A stretch of 14,958 bases of DNA from contig DLGS01000254.1 in assembly GCA_002482815.1 (NCBI GenBank), positions 1-14,958 of the forward strand. The letters are read 5' to 3'. Position numbers and translations under genes: made by a program. The notes beneath the pieces are model-generated. The model did no database searches. It worked only from the letters and a program-made list of their open reading frames with translations, and was not told the DNA's origin. The DNA comes from Bacteroidetes bacterium UBA7688 (lineage in GTDB: Bacteria > Bacteroidota > Bacteroidia > Chitinophagales > Chitinophagaceae). Positions 8,119 through 14,958 of this stretch are shown in pieces. The first letter of the stretch is position 1. Every line of letters starts with the position of its first letter.

Positions 8119-8153
8119 AGGGCTGTCGCTTTTATAGTGACGGCCCTTTTTTT
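8119..8153 (+). terminator. Intrinsic terminator after the small heat-shock gene
   Basis: Arms AGGGCTGTCGCT (8119-8130) and AGTGACGGCCCT (8136-8147) pair over 12 positions with two wobble pairs, around a 5-base loop, followed by Ts at 8147-8153. The minus-strand side has no T run, so it is not an obvious stop for lptC, which ends at 8161. Confidence 0.9.
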
Positions 8154-8160
8154 ATCAAAA

Positions 8161-8754
8161 CTATTGAGGAATTTCTTTGCTATCCACAGAAATATTCCCT
8201 TTTAGATTACCAATCTTGTACCATGAAAAATCTGCATTTGCTTCCAGCCCATTTCCATACATCACCTGATTGGGTGGGGTAGTAATCGTTACTTTTTTAT
8301 CGGTGTAAAATTTGTCCAGCTTTTGATTCCAGACCAATTCTTCAGTGTCTAACTGTTCACCTTTTTTATTGACAACCCTAACATTTTCGCGAACGATTAC
8401 ATTTCCTTCCACTTCAAATATCCTGGCAGATTTAGCGGTGAGCGTACTTTCCACTTTTCCGCTATCATTTAAAAATTCAACCTTAAGGCTTTTTTTGATA
8501 TCAGTATAAGGTGGTTTAGCACCTTCGTTCCTCACAAATTCTTTGGCATAAAGAATTGCTTTCACCTGAGCTTTGTCGCTGTAATAGATAGTGACATCTG
8601 TAGCTTTATCCAGTTGATCTGCACGATTTAGTCCGCGGATATTATCAATTTCTTCTGTTGTATTCCGGCAGGAAATAAGTGAACAAAACAAAATGCCCGA
8701 AAAAAAGATTCGGGCAATTGTGAAATGAAATATGGGACGGATAATATTATTCAT
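8161..8754 (-). CDS. lptC: LptC, LPS export system periplasmic lipoprotein
   Basis: A 197-residue LptC-family protein. LptC forms part of the protein bridge that carries lipopolysaccharide from the inner membrane LptBFG transporter to LptA and the outer membrane. It begins with a hydrophobic segment and a lipobox, CSLISC (Cys29), so it should be a lipoprotein, whereas E. coli LptC keeps an N-terminal membrane helix. The OstA-like beta-jellyroll region follows: TDVTIYYSDKAQVKAILYAK, SGKVESTLTAKSARIFE, GNVIVRENVRVVNKKGEQLD, ELVWNQKLDKFYTDKKVTIT and GNGLEANADFSWYKI, the repeated strand pattern of the family. I chose the ATG at 8754; a longer form from TTG at 8769 would overlap the upstream gene further. 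The 8-base overlap with the upstream outer membrane protein gene implies translational coupling. The assignment is strong at family level. Confidence 0.88.
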   Translation of the reverse strand: MNNIIRPIFHFTIARIFFSGILFCSLISCRNTTEEIDNIRGLNRADQLDKATDVTIYYSDKAQVKAILYAKEFVRNEGAKPPYTDIKKSLKVEFLNDSGKVESTLTAKSARIFEVEGNVIVRENVRVVNKKGEQLDTEELVWNQKLDKFYTDKKVTITTPPNQVMYGNGLEANADFSWYKIGNLKGNISVDSKEIPQ

Positions 8755-10033
8755 ACTTACGTTTAACAAACCAGGATTTGTCGTTGAAAGAAACCCCTAA
8801 TGAAAAGCGGAAAAAGTTCTGTTGTAAGTTACCGTTGGTTTTCTCACCCATTTTACCGATTTCAAATCCAGTATGCAATCTATCGGTACTTCTTCTGAAA
8901 GGTAGGCTTAAACCAAACGTAACAGCATAATAATTTGCCTGTACATTTTTAATGCTGACGTAATCTTTTCCATAATAGAATCCTGCCCGGTAGGTTACCC
9001 GCTGCAAATATTTGTAAAGGCTCAGAGAATTGGGTGTAAACTCACCACCAATCGATATTTTGTAAGCATTTTTACCAATCGAATCTATAATATTAGGTCG
9101 GCTGAACTGGCTCCAATTTGTTGTTTTATAATTGATTCCTACAGCCCATTTATCCAATTTGGAGAAATTGACACCAAAAGAATAGGAAGATGGCAAGGTT
9201 ATTTTTTCCTTTACGCCTTTCATGGCATAAGCTGTATCTGAGCCAGACGTATCCTCAGCATAAAAAGGGTGCGAAATCCAATATTCATTCAATTCTGAAG
9301 TGATATTTTGCTTCAAATCTGCCTGTGCGCCAAAACGTAAAGTGTATTTCTTAAAAATGACACTTTCATACATTGCTCCAAGCCTGTAATAAAGCCCTCC
9401 GATATTGGTAACGCGGGAAAATTCCGAATTATCAACCATTACGGTTGTGCTTTGAGTTTTCAACCAGCTTGCCTGGCGGATAGTACCAAACATATAGCCG
9501 AGATTAGCCCCAAGACTGAAGCCTTTGTAAGTTCCTGCACCACCGATAAAGAAATTGTTGGTTCCGCCATCACCGGTATAGCTCAAGGACGTTGGACCGA
9601 TTAAGGTTTGCAAAGTGTCATATAAGGAGTATCCAACGCGGGTTTGTGGTCTGAAACCAATCAACATTCCTGCATATTTACCCATTGGCACACCAATATT
9701 TAAGTATGAAAGTGATGCAGAACCTGTTTTATATTTATCAGTTGCAGATAGAATGGTTCGCGTTCTGCCTTCACCGCCTGCTTCATAGGTCATATGCTTT
9801 AATTTGGCATAGCTGGCAGGGTTATCTGTATTAATCATATACAAATCCTGATAAGCAGCAGTAATGCCGCCCATTGCTTTAAGCGAAGGGTTTATAGCAT
9901 TTTGCTCTTCTCCCAATCCATATCTTGAGTATGGATTGTTTTCGAAAGGCCTGTCAATATTTTGTGCAGAAACAGAAGCACCCCAAAAAGGTATGCTGGC
10001 AAATAATAAAACCTTAGCGGGTTTGAGGGACAT
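8747..10033 (-). CDS. Outer membrane beta-barrel protein of unknown function
   Basis: A 428-residue predicted outer membrane protein. The signal peptide is MSLKPAKVLLFASIPFWGAS, with cleavage near VSA/QN. NPYSRYGLGEEQ and LKAMGGITAAYQD follow, resembling the N-terminus of FadL-like or PorV-like barrels. The rest alternates glycine/aromatic strands: AGMLIGFRPQTRVGYSL, GFSLGANLGYMFG, YTLRFGAQADLKQ, KWAVGINYKTTNWSQF, YRAGFYYGKDYVS and FRFSLGVSFN. The C-terminus is WFVKRKYE, which I recall as a typical ending of this Bacteroidota family. It overlaps coaX by 20 bases upstream and lptC by 8 bases downstream, so the three are surely one transcript. A role in outer membrane or LPS assembly is an inference from this position only; no function can be read from the sequence. 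Confidence 0.8.
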   Translation of the reverse strand: MSLKPAKVLLFASIPFWGASVSAQNIDRPFENNPYSRYGLGEEQNAINPSLKAMGGITAAYQDLYMINTDNPASYAKLKHMTYEAGGEGRTRTILSATDKYKTGSASLSYLNIGVPMGKYAGMLIGFRPQTRVGYSLYDTLQTLIGPTSLSYTGDGGTNNFFIGGAGTYKGFSLGANLGYMFGTIRQASWLKTQSTTVMVDNSEFSRVTNIGGLYYRLGAMYESVIFKKYTLRFGAQADLKQNITSELNEYWISHPFYAEDTSGSDTAYAMKGVKEKITLPSSYSFGVNFSKLDKWAVGINYKTTNWSQFSRPNIIDSIGKNAYKISIGGEFTPNSLSLYKYLQRVTYRAGFYYGKDYVSIKNVQANYYAVTFGLSLPFRRSTDRLHTGFEIGKMGEKTNGNLQQNFFRFSLGVSFNDKSWFVKRKYE

Positions 10034-10766
10034 TATGTTTTAGGATTTGATTGAGGCCCTTTAATAATATTTCAGGGTCTGCAAATATCTTACTTTTCAA
10101 TTTGCCTGCAAACAGCGGAGCATCACCACCGGTTAAGATTGCGTTAAAGTCCGGAAATTGAGCCTCATACATAGCAACTATTCCATCTATTTCGGCTGCT
10201 GTACCATATAAAGCACCGGCACGCATGCCTGTTTCGGTATCAAAGCCGATAAGCATTAAATCGCCCTCAACTTTAACGGAAGGTAATTTCTCTGTATGTT
10301 CGTGCATAGCAGTTAATCTCATTTGAACACCGGGAGAAATTGAACCTCCACGGAATGTTCTGTTCTTACCAATAAAATTATACGTGATGCAAGTGCCGAT
10401 GCAGATAACGAGATTGTTTTTTTCCGGAAACGCAGAATAAGCGGCACATGCTAATGCGATACGATCAGCCCCTAGCGTTTCGCTGGAGCTATAGGCGTTC
10501 AGAATTGGAATTTTTGTATTGCTGTCCAAAACAACAACATTAGGTGTTACTTCTTTCAGAAATTCAACGACTTCTTTATGTTGATTGGTTACTGAACTGA
10601 TAATTGCACCCGCAAATGTCCTTCGAGGTAGAATTTCATTCTGTAGCTGGCTGATAACTTCGTCGGAATGTAAGACATACCGGTCGGTAATTTTATCGTT
10701 TTGGTCAAAGAGTGCGACCTTAACAAAACTGTTTCCCCAATCAATACAAAGTTTAAAAGCTGACAT
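10014..10766 (-). CDS. coaX: Type III pantothenate kinase (variant active-site motif)
   Basis: A 250-residue ASKHA-fold kinase for the first step of coenzyme A synthesis, pantothenate to 4'-phosphopantothenate. The first phosphate motif is CIDWGNSFVKVALF (D9, G11, N12). The catalytic GADR is at 99-102 (D101), RGGSISPGVQMR at 139-150 (usual GGxIxPG), and LTGGDAPLF at 211-219. The length matches the family (about 245-260). The second phosphate motif, usually DxGTxxTxD, reads CIGTCITYN (122-130): both acidic residues are replaced, by Cys and Asn. As D101 survives, activity is plausible but not certain; this may be a lineage form. Its 3' end overlaps the outer membrane protein gene by 20 bases. 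A promoter candidate lies at 10801-10831. Confidence 0.9.
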   Translation of the reverse strand: MSAFKLCIDWGNSFVKVALFDQNDKITDRYVLHSDEVISQLQNEILPRRTFAGAIISSVTNQHKEVVEFLKEVTPNVVVLDSNTKIPILNAYSSSETLGADRIALACAAYSAFPEKNNLVICIGTCITYNFIGKNRTFRGGSISPGVQMRLTAMHEHTEKLPSVKVEGDLMLIGFDTETGMRAGALYGTAAEIDGIVAMYEAQFPDFNAILTGGDAPLFAGKLKSKIFADPEILLKGLNQILKHNVPQTR

Positions 10767-10800
10767 AATTGTTTTTTTTAGATTTTTGGTGTTGTAGCCC

Positions 10801-10831
10801 TAAAGATAGTAGCTGTAGTTTTAAAAGCAAA
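10801..10831 (-). promoter_or_regulatory. Candidate promoter for coaX-outer membrane protein-lptC
   Basis: On the minus strand TTTG (10828-10831) is followed after 19 bases by TATCTTTA (10801-10808), one mismatch from TAnnTTTG. The start point would be near 10794 with a leader of about 28 bases. The -33 element lies in the T run of the preceding gene's terminator. Confidence 0.45.
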
Positions 10832-10857
10832 AAAAACGGGCTTTTAATTGCCCGTTT
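10829..10857 (-). terminator. Intrinsic terminator after the DUF6438-like gene
   Basis: On the minus strand GAAACGGGC and GCCCGTTT form an 8-base stem (10834-10841 with 10850-10857) with an 8-base loop, followed by a run of eight Ts (10829-10836 as As on the plus strand). It starts 7 bases after the stop of the gene ending at 10865. Confidence 0.85.
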
Positions 10858-10864
10858 CTAAAAA

Positions 10865-11386
10865 TTATTTTTTCTGATTACCATCTTCTACTTTCTTCCA
10901 GCTTTGATCAACTTTTGCAAAACTATCAATTTTAATTGCCCACTCTCTTAATATTTCAGGTCCTTCGTCAGCATTCATCACACGCTTCACGCTATCAGGA
11001 TAAGCAATAAAATAATAAATACCGGGCAAGTCTGCAATCCTTTTTTCATACATATAACGCAAGGTGTCGGGGCGAATTGAATTAAACTCAGTAATAAATT
11101 TTCCAGCTTTTTCTGCACCGATATTTTTCTCGTAAGTGCCTGTCATTTTTGTATGTGATTTGCCGGTATAACGCAACATTCCGGTTTCAAATATTTCTAT
11201 GGTGTAAGCCGGACATTGACCAAAACAAGCTGACCTTCCCATCATGACTGACTTAATATTTGTTTTATTTACAGCAACACTTGAGGTAGTTTTTTTAACT
11301 TGTTTCTTTTTGTGCATTGTTTTATAAGCCCCGAATGCAACTGAGGACAAACACACAACCATTAGACCTAAAGCAATTTTTTTCAT
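10865..11386 (-). CDS. Secreted DUF6438-like protein of unknown function
   Basis: A 173-residue protein with a signal peptide (MKKIALGLMVVCLSSVAFG, cleavage before AYKT). A basic linker follows (KKKQVKK), then one compact domain from about residue 45. That domain opens with SACFGQCPAYTIEIFETGML, a CFGxCPxY motif followed by two beta strands, then LRYTGKSHTKMTGTYEKNIG. Its later parts are a helix (KAGKFITEFNSI), a short YMYEKRIADLPG segment and YYFIAYPDSVKRV, ending in a final helix. I recognise this as resembling DUF6438, a small, often exported domain of unknown function in Bacteroidota. The two cysteines, three residues apart, could form a disulfide or bind a ligand; this is inference. It is a single-gene unit, divergent from dprA and with its own terminator. 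Confidence 0.75.
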   Translation of the reverse strand: MKKIALGLMVVCLSSVAFGAYKTMHKKKQVKKTTSSVAVNKTNIKSVMMGRSACFGQCPAYTIEIFETGMLRYTGKSHTKMTGTYEKNIGAEKAGKFITEFNSIRPDTLRYMYEKRIADLPGIYYFIAYPDSVKRVMNADEGPEILREWAIKIDSFAKVDQSWKKVEDGNQKK

Positions 11387-11410
11387 TTTGTCGTTAAATT
11401 TATACTTTCA

Positions 11411-11418
11411 CAAAGATA
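11411..11418 (-). promoter_or_regulatory. Candidate -7 element for the DUF6438-like gene
   Basis: TATCTTTG on the minus strand is an exact TAnnTTTG match, placed to start transcription near 11404, about 18 bases before the ATG at 11386. The only TTG upstream is 15 bases away, shorter than the usual spacer, so the -33 element is weak. Confidence 0.4.
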
Positions 11419-11450
11419 CTCGCTAGACCAGAACAATACTATTAAAATAA

Positions 11451-12560
11451 ATGCAACACTCAGAAGAAGATATATACCACCGTATCGCATTAAATTTTGC
11501 CTCAGGCATTGGCCACAAATATGCTGCCGCACTCATTGAAGGATTTGGTTCGGCTAAAAATGTCCTTTCAGCGCCATTGAAACAATTGCTGAAAATTGAA
11601 GGAATGGGGGAGATCCGTGCCAAAGCAATAAAGGATCCGGCAGTGTTTGATTTGGCCGAAAAAGAAATGGCATTCATTACCGCGAAGAATATAAAAGTCC
11701 TTACACAGGAAAATCCTGATTATCCGCAACGATTTCTGGAATGTACAGATGCTCCTCAGCTGTTGTTTTACAAAGGAATTGCAAACCTGAACAAGTCTAA
11801 AAACATCGCCGTAATCGGCACCAGAAAAAATACGGAATACGGACAACGGCTTACCAATGATTTAATTGATGGATTATCTAAAATTCAAGATGTAAATATC
11901 ATCAGTGGTCTTGCTCACGGCATTGATACGATTGCGCACAAAGCTGCATTGAAAAATAATCTCGAAACAATTGGTGTTTTGGGTCACGGGCTTAATACCA
12001 TATATCCTTCGGCAAACCGCAACCTTGCCAAAGAAATGCTGGAGCAGGGTGGTTTGCTGACGGAATTTCCTGCGGAATCGAAAGTAGAAAAAGGCAACTT
12101 TCCTGCCAGAAACAGGATTGTTGCAGGCATTTCTGATGTAACCATTATTGTGGAAAGTGATATTAAAGGTGGTGCATTGATTACGGGATACATTGCCAAT
12201 TCATATAACCGCGAGGTAGCTGCTTTTCCGGGAAGAGCTTATGATGCTAAATCGTCGGGTACCAATATGATGATTCGTAAAAATCTTGCCTCTTTAATCA
12301 CTTGTACTGACGATTTGCTTGACCTGATGGGGTGGCAAAAACAGAAGAAACAAGCTGCGGTACAAACACAACTGATGCTTCATTTATCTGATGAAGAAAA
12401 ATCTATTATTGATATTCTTCAAACAAAAGATACTACCCACGCTGATGAATTACAAAAACGCACCAGCCTGGGTAGCTCCCAATTAGCCTCATGCCTTTTG
12501 ACGCTCGAAATGCAGGGCTTGATTAAAACCTTGCCCGGCAAGCATTACAGGATGAATTAA
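11451..12560 (+). CDS. dprA: DNA processing protein DprA (Smf)
   Basis: A 369-residue cytoplasmic protein that binds incoming single-stranded DNA during natural transformation and loads RecA. It is also kept in many bacteria not known to be transformable. The N-terminal helix-hairpin-helix-like part is at about 8-62 (LNFASGIGHKYAAALIEGFG, LLKIEGMGEIRAKAI). The Rossmann-like DprA core is at about 85-295: IAVIGTRKNTEYG (119-131), ISGLAHGIDTIAH (151-163), GGLLTEFPAES (200-210), FPARNRIVAGISD (217-229), ESDIKGGALIT and PGRAYDAKSSGTNMMI. A C-terminal winged-helix domain (about 310-369: LSDEEKSIIDIL, SSQLASCLLTLEMQGLI) completes the long three-part form. All core motifs are intact. It is divergent from the DUF6438-like gene and shares its last four bases with the end of hom. 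No comE or comM gene is nearby. Confidence 0.96.
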   Translation: MQHSEEDIYHRIALNFASGIGHKYAAALIEGFGSAKNVLSAPLKQLLKIEGMGEIRAKAIKDPAVFDLAEKEMAFITAKNIKVLTQENPDYPQRFLECTDAPQLLFYKGIANLNKSKNIAVIGTRKNTEYGQRLTNDLIDGLSKIQDVNIISGLAHGIDTIAHKAALKNNLETIGVLGHGLNTIYPSANRNLAKEMLEQGGLLTEFPAESKVEKGNFPARNRIVAGISDVTIIVESDIKGGALITGYIANSYNREVAAFPGRAYDAKSSGTNMMIRKNLASLITCTDDLLDLMGWQKQKKQAAVQTQLMLHLSDEEKSIIDILQTKDTTHADELQKRTSLGSSQLASCLLTLEMQGLIKTLPGKHYRMN

Positions 12561-13822
12561 ACTGCCGAAGCTTCTGTCCATATTTCTGTAAATTGTTCTG
12601 ATTTGGCGGGCAAATCGTTCATTTCAACAATCGCATCCGGATAAAGTACAACAGAAGTGTAATCGTTTTTCCACCAGCTATCCTGCAAACGCGAGAAATG
12701 TAAAATACCGGAAACAGAACAACCATTTTTATTACTTGTCCATTCGTCTACCTGCTCAAACAAATGATGCGGAACCTGCAGTAATCTGTTGAAGCTCACA
12801 TAAACCTTAAGGTAAAAGTCATTGCTCAGATTGCCATCCGGTTTTGCATTCAGCTTTTTATACTCGTATTTATAATCATAACGCAAAGCAGATAAATCGC
12901 TCAGTACTGCAGAAGCAGTTGGAAAACTTCCGGCACCTTTACCGGAAAAGAATTGTTTATCTGCAAGCCCACTTTCAATAATTACACCATTGTATTCATT
13001 GCTTACGTTGTAAAGATTACTTTCCTTTTCTACAAATTGCGGCAATACAAATGCAGCTATATCGCCATTCTTCAGCTTTTTAGCCTGCGCTACAAGTTTT
13101 ATTTTATATTGTTTTTCAGCCGCAAATTTTGCATCACCATCTTTAATGTTTTGTATGCCGGTATGGATAATATTTTCCGGATTTTCTACCAGGCCATAAG
13201 CGTGGGTCAGCAATATCGATAGTTTATTTACCGCATCAATTCCTTCCACATCAAGTTTCGGATCGCTTTCTGCAAAGCCTTTTTCCTGAGCCAGTTTTAA
13301 TGCAGCATCAAATGCCAGTCCATCTTCTGCAATCCGGGTAAGAATATAATTGGTGGAACCATTTACAATTCCCTGGATGCCTTGCAGCAGGTCATTGTCA
13401 TAGTATTCTTCCAGATTTCTGATGACCGGGATACTGGCACAGCAAGCTGCTTCATACAGGAATGGAGTTTCGTTTTCTGTTTGCAATTGTAATAATTCAG
13501 GCAAATAATTGGCGATCATTTTTTTGCTGGCGCTGATTAAGGCCCGTTTTGAATTTAATACTCTTGCAGCGATTATAAATGCTGCATCTGCGTCATCAAT
13601 CAATTCTACAATCACATTGATTTCAGGATCGCTCAATAGTTCGTCTGCATTAGTCGTAAATATTTCTGCCGGTGCATTTCGCTTCTTTTCGGGATGCTTA
13701 ATACACACTTTTTTAATGTTGGCATTTAAGGACGGTGTTTGTTGCAATACCTTGTAAAGCCCTTCTCCTACCACACCAAATCCAAATAATCCAATGGTTA
13801 ATTTTTTATGCTTTAATGACAT
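12557..13822 (-). CDS. hom: Homoserine dehydrogenase (monofunctional)
   Basis: A 421-residue enzyme reducing aspartate semialdehyde to homoserine with NAD(P)H, the branch point toward methionine and threonine. The Rossmann motif GLFGFGVVGEG is at 11-21. ALISASKKM (94-102) stands where many relatives have TANK. The substrate region includes YEAACCASIPVI (123-134), GIVNGSTNYIL (151-161) and FAESDPKLDVEGIDAVNKL (183-201, with the catalytic K200 and acidic D191/D196). GKGAGSFPTASAV is at 294-306. The last 90 residues replace a full ACT domain with a shorter region, so feedback control by threonine may differ. I chose the ATG at 13822: it is followed by the conserved N-terminus and leaves a 40-base gap from the upstream gene, whereas the longest frame (13924) would overlap that gene by 62 bases and add an unconserved Lys/Asn-rich leader. 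No aspartokinase domain is attached. Confidence 0.93.
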   Translation of the reverse strand: MSLKHKKLTIGLFGFGVVGEGLYKVLQQTPSLNANIKKVCIKHPEKKRNAPAEIFTTNADELLSDPEINVIVELIDDADAAFIIAARVLNSKRALISASKKMIANYLPELLQLQTENETPFLYEAACCASIPVIRNLEEYYDNDLLQGIQGIVNGSTNYILTRIAEDGLAFDAALKLAQEKGFAESDPKLDVEGIDAVNKLSILLTHAYGLVENPENIIHTGIQNIKDGDAKFAAEKQYKIKLVAQAKKLKNGDIAAFVLPQFVEKESNLYNVSNEYNGVIIESGLADKQFFSGKGAGSFPTASAVLSDLSALRYDYKYEYKKLNAKPDGNLSNDFYLKVYVSFNRLLQVPHHLFEQVDEWTSNKNGCSVSGILHFSRLQDSWWKNDYTSVVLYPDAIVEMNDLPAKSEQFTEIWTEASAV

Positions 13823-13862
13823 TTTGTTTAGTTTTTTTATTAGTTGTATAATTGTGTTTCGA

Positions 13863-14958
13863 TTAATTATTAACGAAAATTTCTTCGTTTTTAAGGATTG
13901 ATTTTTCAATGAAAAGATTTGCAAGTGCCTGTTCTATATCCACTATCAGATCTTCTACATTTTCAAGACCTACACTTAAGCGAATCAGGCTGTCAGCCAC
14001 ACCTGCAGCTTGTCTTTGCACAGCGGGTATCGTTTTATGCGTCATTGTAGCAGAATGGGAAATCAAGCTTTTTACGCCACCAAGACTTTCTGCAAGTTTG
14101 AAGTATTGTGTCCCTGTAACTACTTTTTTAGCTGCTTCTATGGTGTCGTTTTTTAAGGTGAAAGAGATAATTCCACCAAATCCTGATTGTTGGGCTGCGG
14201 CGATATGATGATTGAAATGAGTTGGCAAACCGGGATAGAAAACTTTATCGATTGCCGGGTTATCCAGTAATGCTTCTGCAAGAATTTGTGCGTTTTTACA
14301 ATGCTGCTGTATTCTCAGATCAAGAGTCTCGATCCCCCGAATGGTAAGGAAACTATCCTGTGGAGAAAGAATGGCACCACTGGCATTTTGAATGAATTTG
14401 ATTTGCTCACCAAGTTCCTTTGTTTTAGACACCACCAATCCGGCAATCACATCGCTGTGTCCGGCTATGTATTTTGTCCCGCTGTGCACAACTATATCTG
14501 CACCCAGTTCCAGCGGTCTTTGCAAGATTGGTGATGCAAAAGTATTATCCACACAGAGCAATACAGCATTGGCTTTTGATATATTGGCAATCGCTTTTAT
14601 ATCACTGATTTTCAAAGTTGGATTACTGGGCGTTTCCAGCCAGATCAGTTTGGTTTTTGCACTGATAGCATCCGCTACATTTTGTGCATTGCTGCTATCT
14701 ACATACTTCACCGAAATGCCGAATTTCTGATAGATTTGTGTGAACAAACGAAAAGCTCCACCGTAGATATCGTCGATAGCAATGATTTCGTCTCCGCTGC
14801 TCAACAGCTTTACCACTGCGTCTATTGCCGCCAGCCCGCTGGCAAATGCAGAAGCGGAGTGTCCGTTTTCCAGTTTAGCGACAATACTTTCTAAAGCCGC
14901 CCGGGTAGGGTTGTTGCTACGGGCGTAATCATAGACTTTATTTTCTCCGGGAGCATCC
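13863..14958 (-). CDS. PLP-dependent trans-sulfuration enzyme, cystathionine gamma-synthase-like (5' end outside window)
   Basis: A Cys/Met-metabolism PLP-dependent enzyme; the frame is open to the window edge, showing 364 codons, so about 15-20 N-terminal residues are missing from a family norm near 380. Visible motifs in order are YDYARSNNPTRAALE (14886-14930), SAFASGLAAIDA, DDIYGGAFRLF, WLETPSNPTLKI, CVDNTFASP and HSGTKYIAGHSDV with the PLP lysine at 14472-14474, then LGGVKSLISHSATMTH. These fit cystathionine gamma-synthase, gamma-lyase or acyl-homoserine sulfhydrylase; the sequence alone does not separate them. Its position directly upstream of hom favours methionine synthesis from activated homoserine (metB-like), so I leave the symbol empty. 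An internal GTG at 14816 is not the start, because conserved motifs precede it. Only 40 bases separate it from hom, so they are one operon, whose promoter lies outside the window. Confidence 0.92.
   Translation of the reverse strand, partial: DAPGENKVYDYARSNNPTRAALESIVAKLENGHSASAFASGLAAIDAVVKLLSSGDEIIAIDDIYGGAFRLFTQIYQKFGISVKYVDSSNAQNVADAISAKTKLIWLETPSNPTLKISDIKAIANISKANAVLLCVDNTFASPILQRPLELGADIVVHSGTKYIAGHSDVIAGLVVSKTKELGEQIKFIQNASGAILSPQDSFLTIRGIETLDLRIQQHCKNAQILAEALLDNPAIDKVFYPGLPTHFNHHIAAAQQSGFGGIISFTLKNDTIEAAKKVVTGTQYFKLAESLGGVKSLISHSATMTHKTIPAVQRQAAGVADSLIRLSVGLENVEDLIVDIEQALANLFIEKSILKNEEIFVNN

Noticed and set aside
8755..8769. TTG start for lptC five codons upstream of the ATG
   Set aside because: The ATG at 8754 gives a complete lipoprotein signal; TTG would only extend the overlap with the upstream gene.
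12953..13222. Plus-strand open frame opposite hom, hydrophobic and membrane-like in composition
   Set aside because: It is an antisense shadow of a well-conserved enzyme; its hydrophobicity arises from the complement of Lys/Asn/Glu-rich codons.
13823..13924. N-terminal extension of homoserine dehydrogenase by 34 codons
   Set aside because: It would overlap the 3' end of the upstream trans-sulfuration gene by 62 bases and adds a Lys/Asn-rich leader with no family match; the ATG at 13822 fits the conserved start.
14814..14816. GTG as the start of the trans-sulfuration enzyme
   Set aside because: The frame continues upstream to the window edge with conserved motifs (YARSNNPTRAALE, SAFASGLAAI), so this codon is internal Val.
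1..14958. Defence system, mobile element, CRISPR array or secondary-metabolite cluster
   Set aside because: Every long frame belongs to a housekeeping or envelope family, composition looks even, and no transposase, integrase, long inverted repeats, regularly spaced repeats or toxin-antitoxin pair are visible.

Overview
The window is ordinary chromosomal DNA from a member of the Bacteroidota. The best guess is a Chitinophagales/Sphingobacteriales-type lineage, but the sequence alone does not settle the rank. The evidence is the bamA-skp-skp order, the coaX-outer membrane protein-lptC gene string, moderate AT richness, almost no Shine-Dalgarno sequences, and several intergenic matches to the Bacteroidota promoter pattern TTTG-N(about 19-22)-TAnnTTTG.

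Layout. At 1-2711 (+) lie the 3' part of bamA (outer membrane protein insertase) and two consecutive OmpH/Skp periplasmic chaperones, closed by a strong terminator at 2731-2764. At 2807-5238 (-) are ribBA (both entry steps of riboflavin synthesis on one polypeptide) and a GT4-type glycosyltransferase 44 bp downstream. At 5485-8072 (+) are a Kup potassium transporter (GTG start) and a small heat-shock protein, each with its own terminator. At 8161-10766 (-) is a tightly overlapping unit: coaX (type III pantothenate kinase), an outer membrane beta-barrel protein of unknown function, and lptC (LPS export). At 10865-11386 (-) is a small secreted DUF6438-like protein. At 11451-12560 (+) is dprA. 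At 12557-14958 (-) are a PLP-dependent trans-sulfuration enzyme (5' end outside the window) and homoserine dehydrogenase, a methionine/threonine pathway pair.

How the genes fit together. Three blocks serve the cell envelope: BamA with two Skp chaperones (outer membrane protein assembly), LptC with its outer membrane neighbour (LPS transport), and the glycosyltransferase (surface polysaccharide). The rest is housekeeping: riboflavin, CoA, aspartate-family amino acids, K+ uptake, heat protection and DNA uptake or recombination. No gap exceeds 300 bases; the longest is 5239-5484, which holds two divergent promoter candidates.

I found no mobile element, CRISPR array, tRNA, rRNA, riboswitch or defence system, and no convincing undescribed system. 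The items most worth a second look are the CoaX with both acidic residues of its second phosphate motif replaced, the unknown outer membrane protein fixed between coaX and lptC, and the secreted DUF6438-like protein. Four starts need care: GTG for kup, TTG for the glycosyltransferase, and internal ATGs for lptC and hom.
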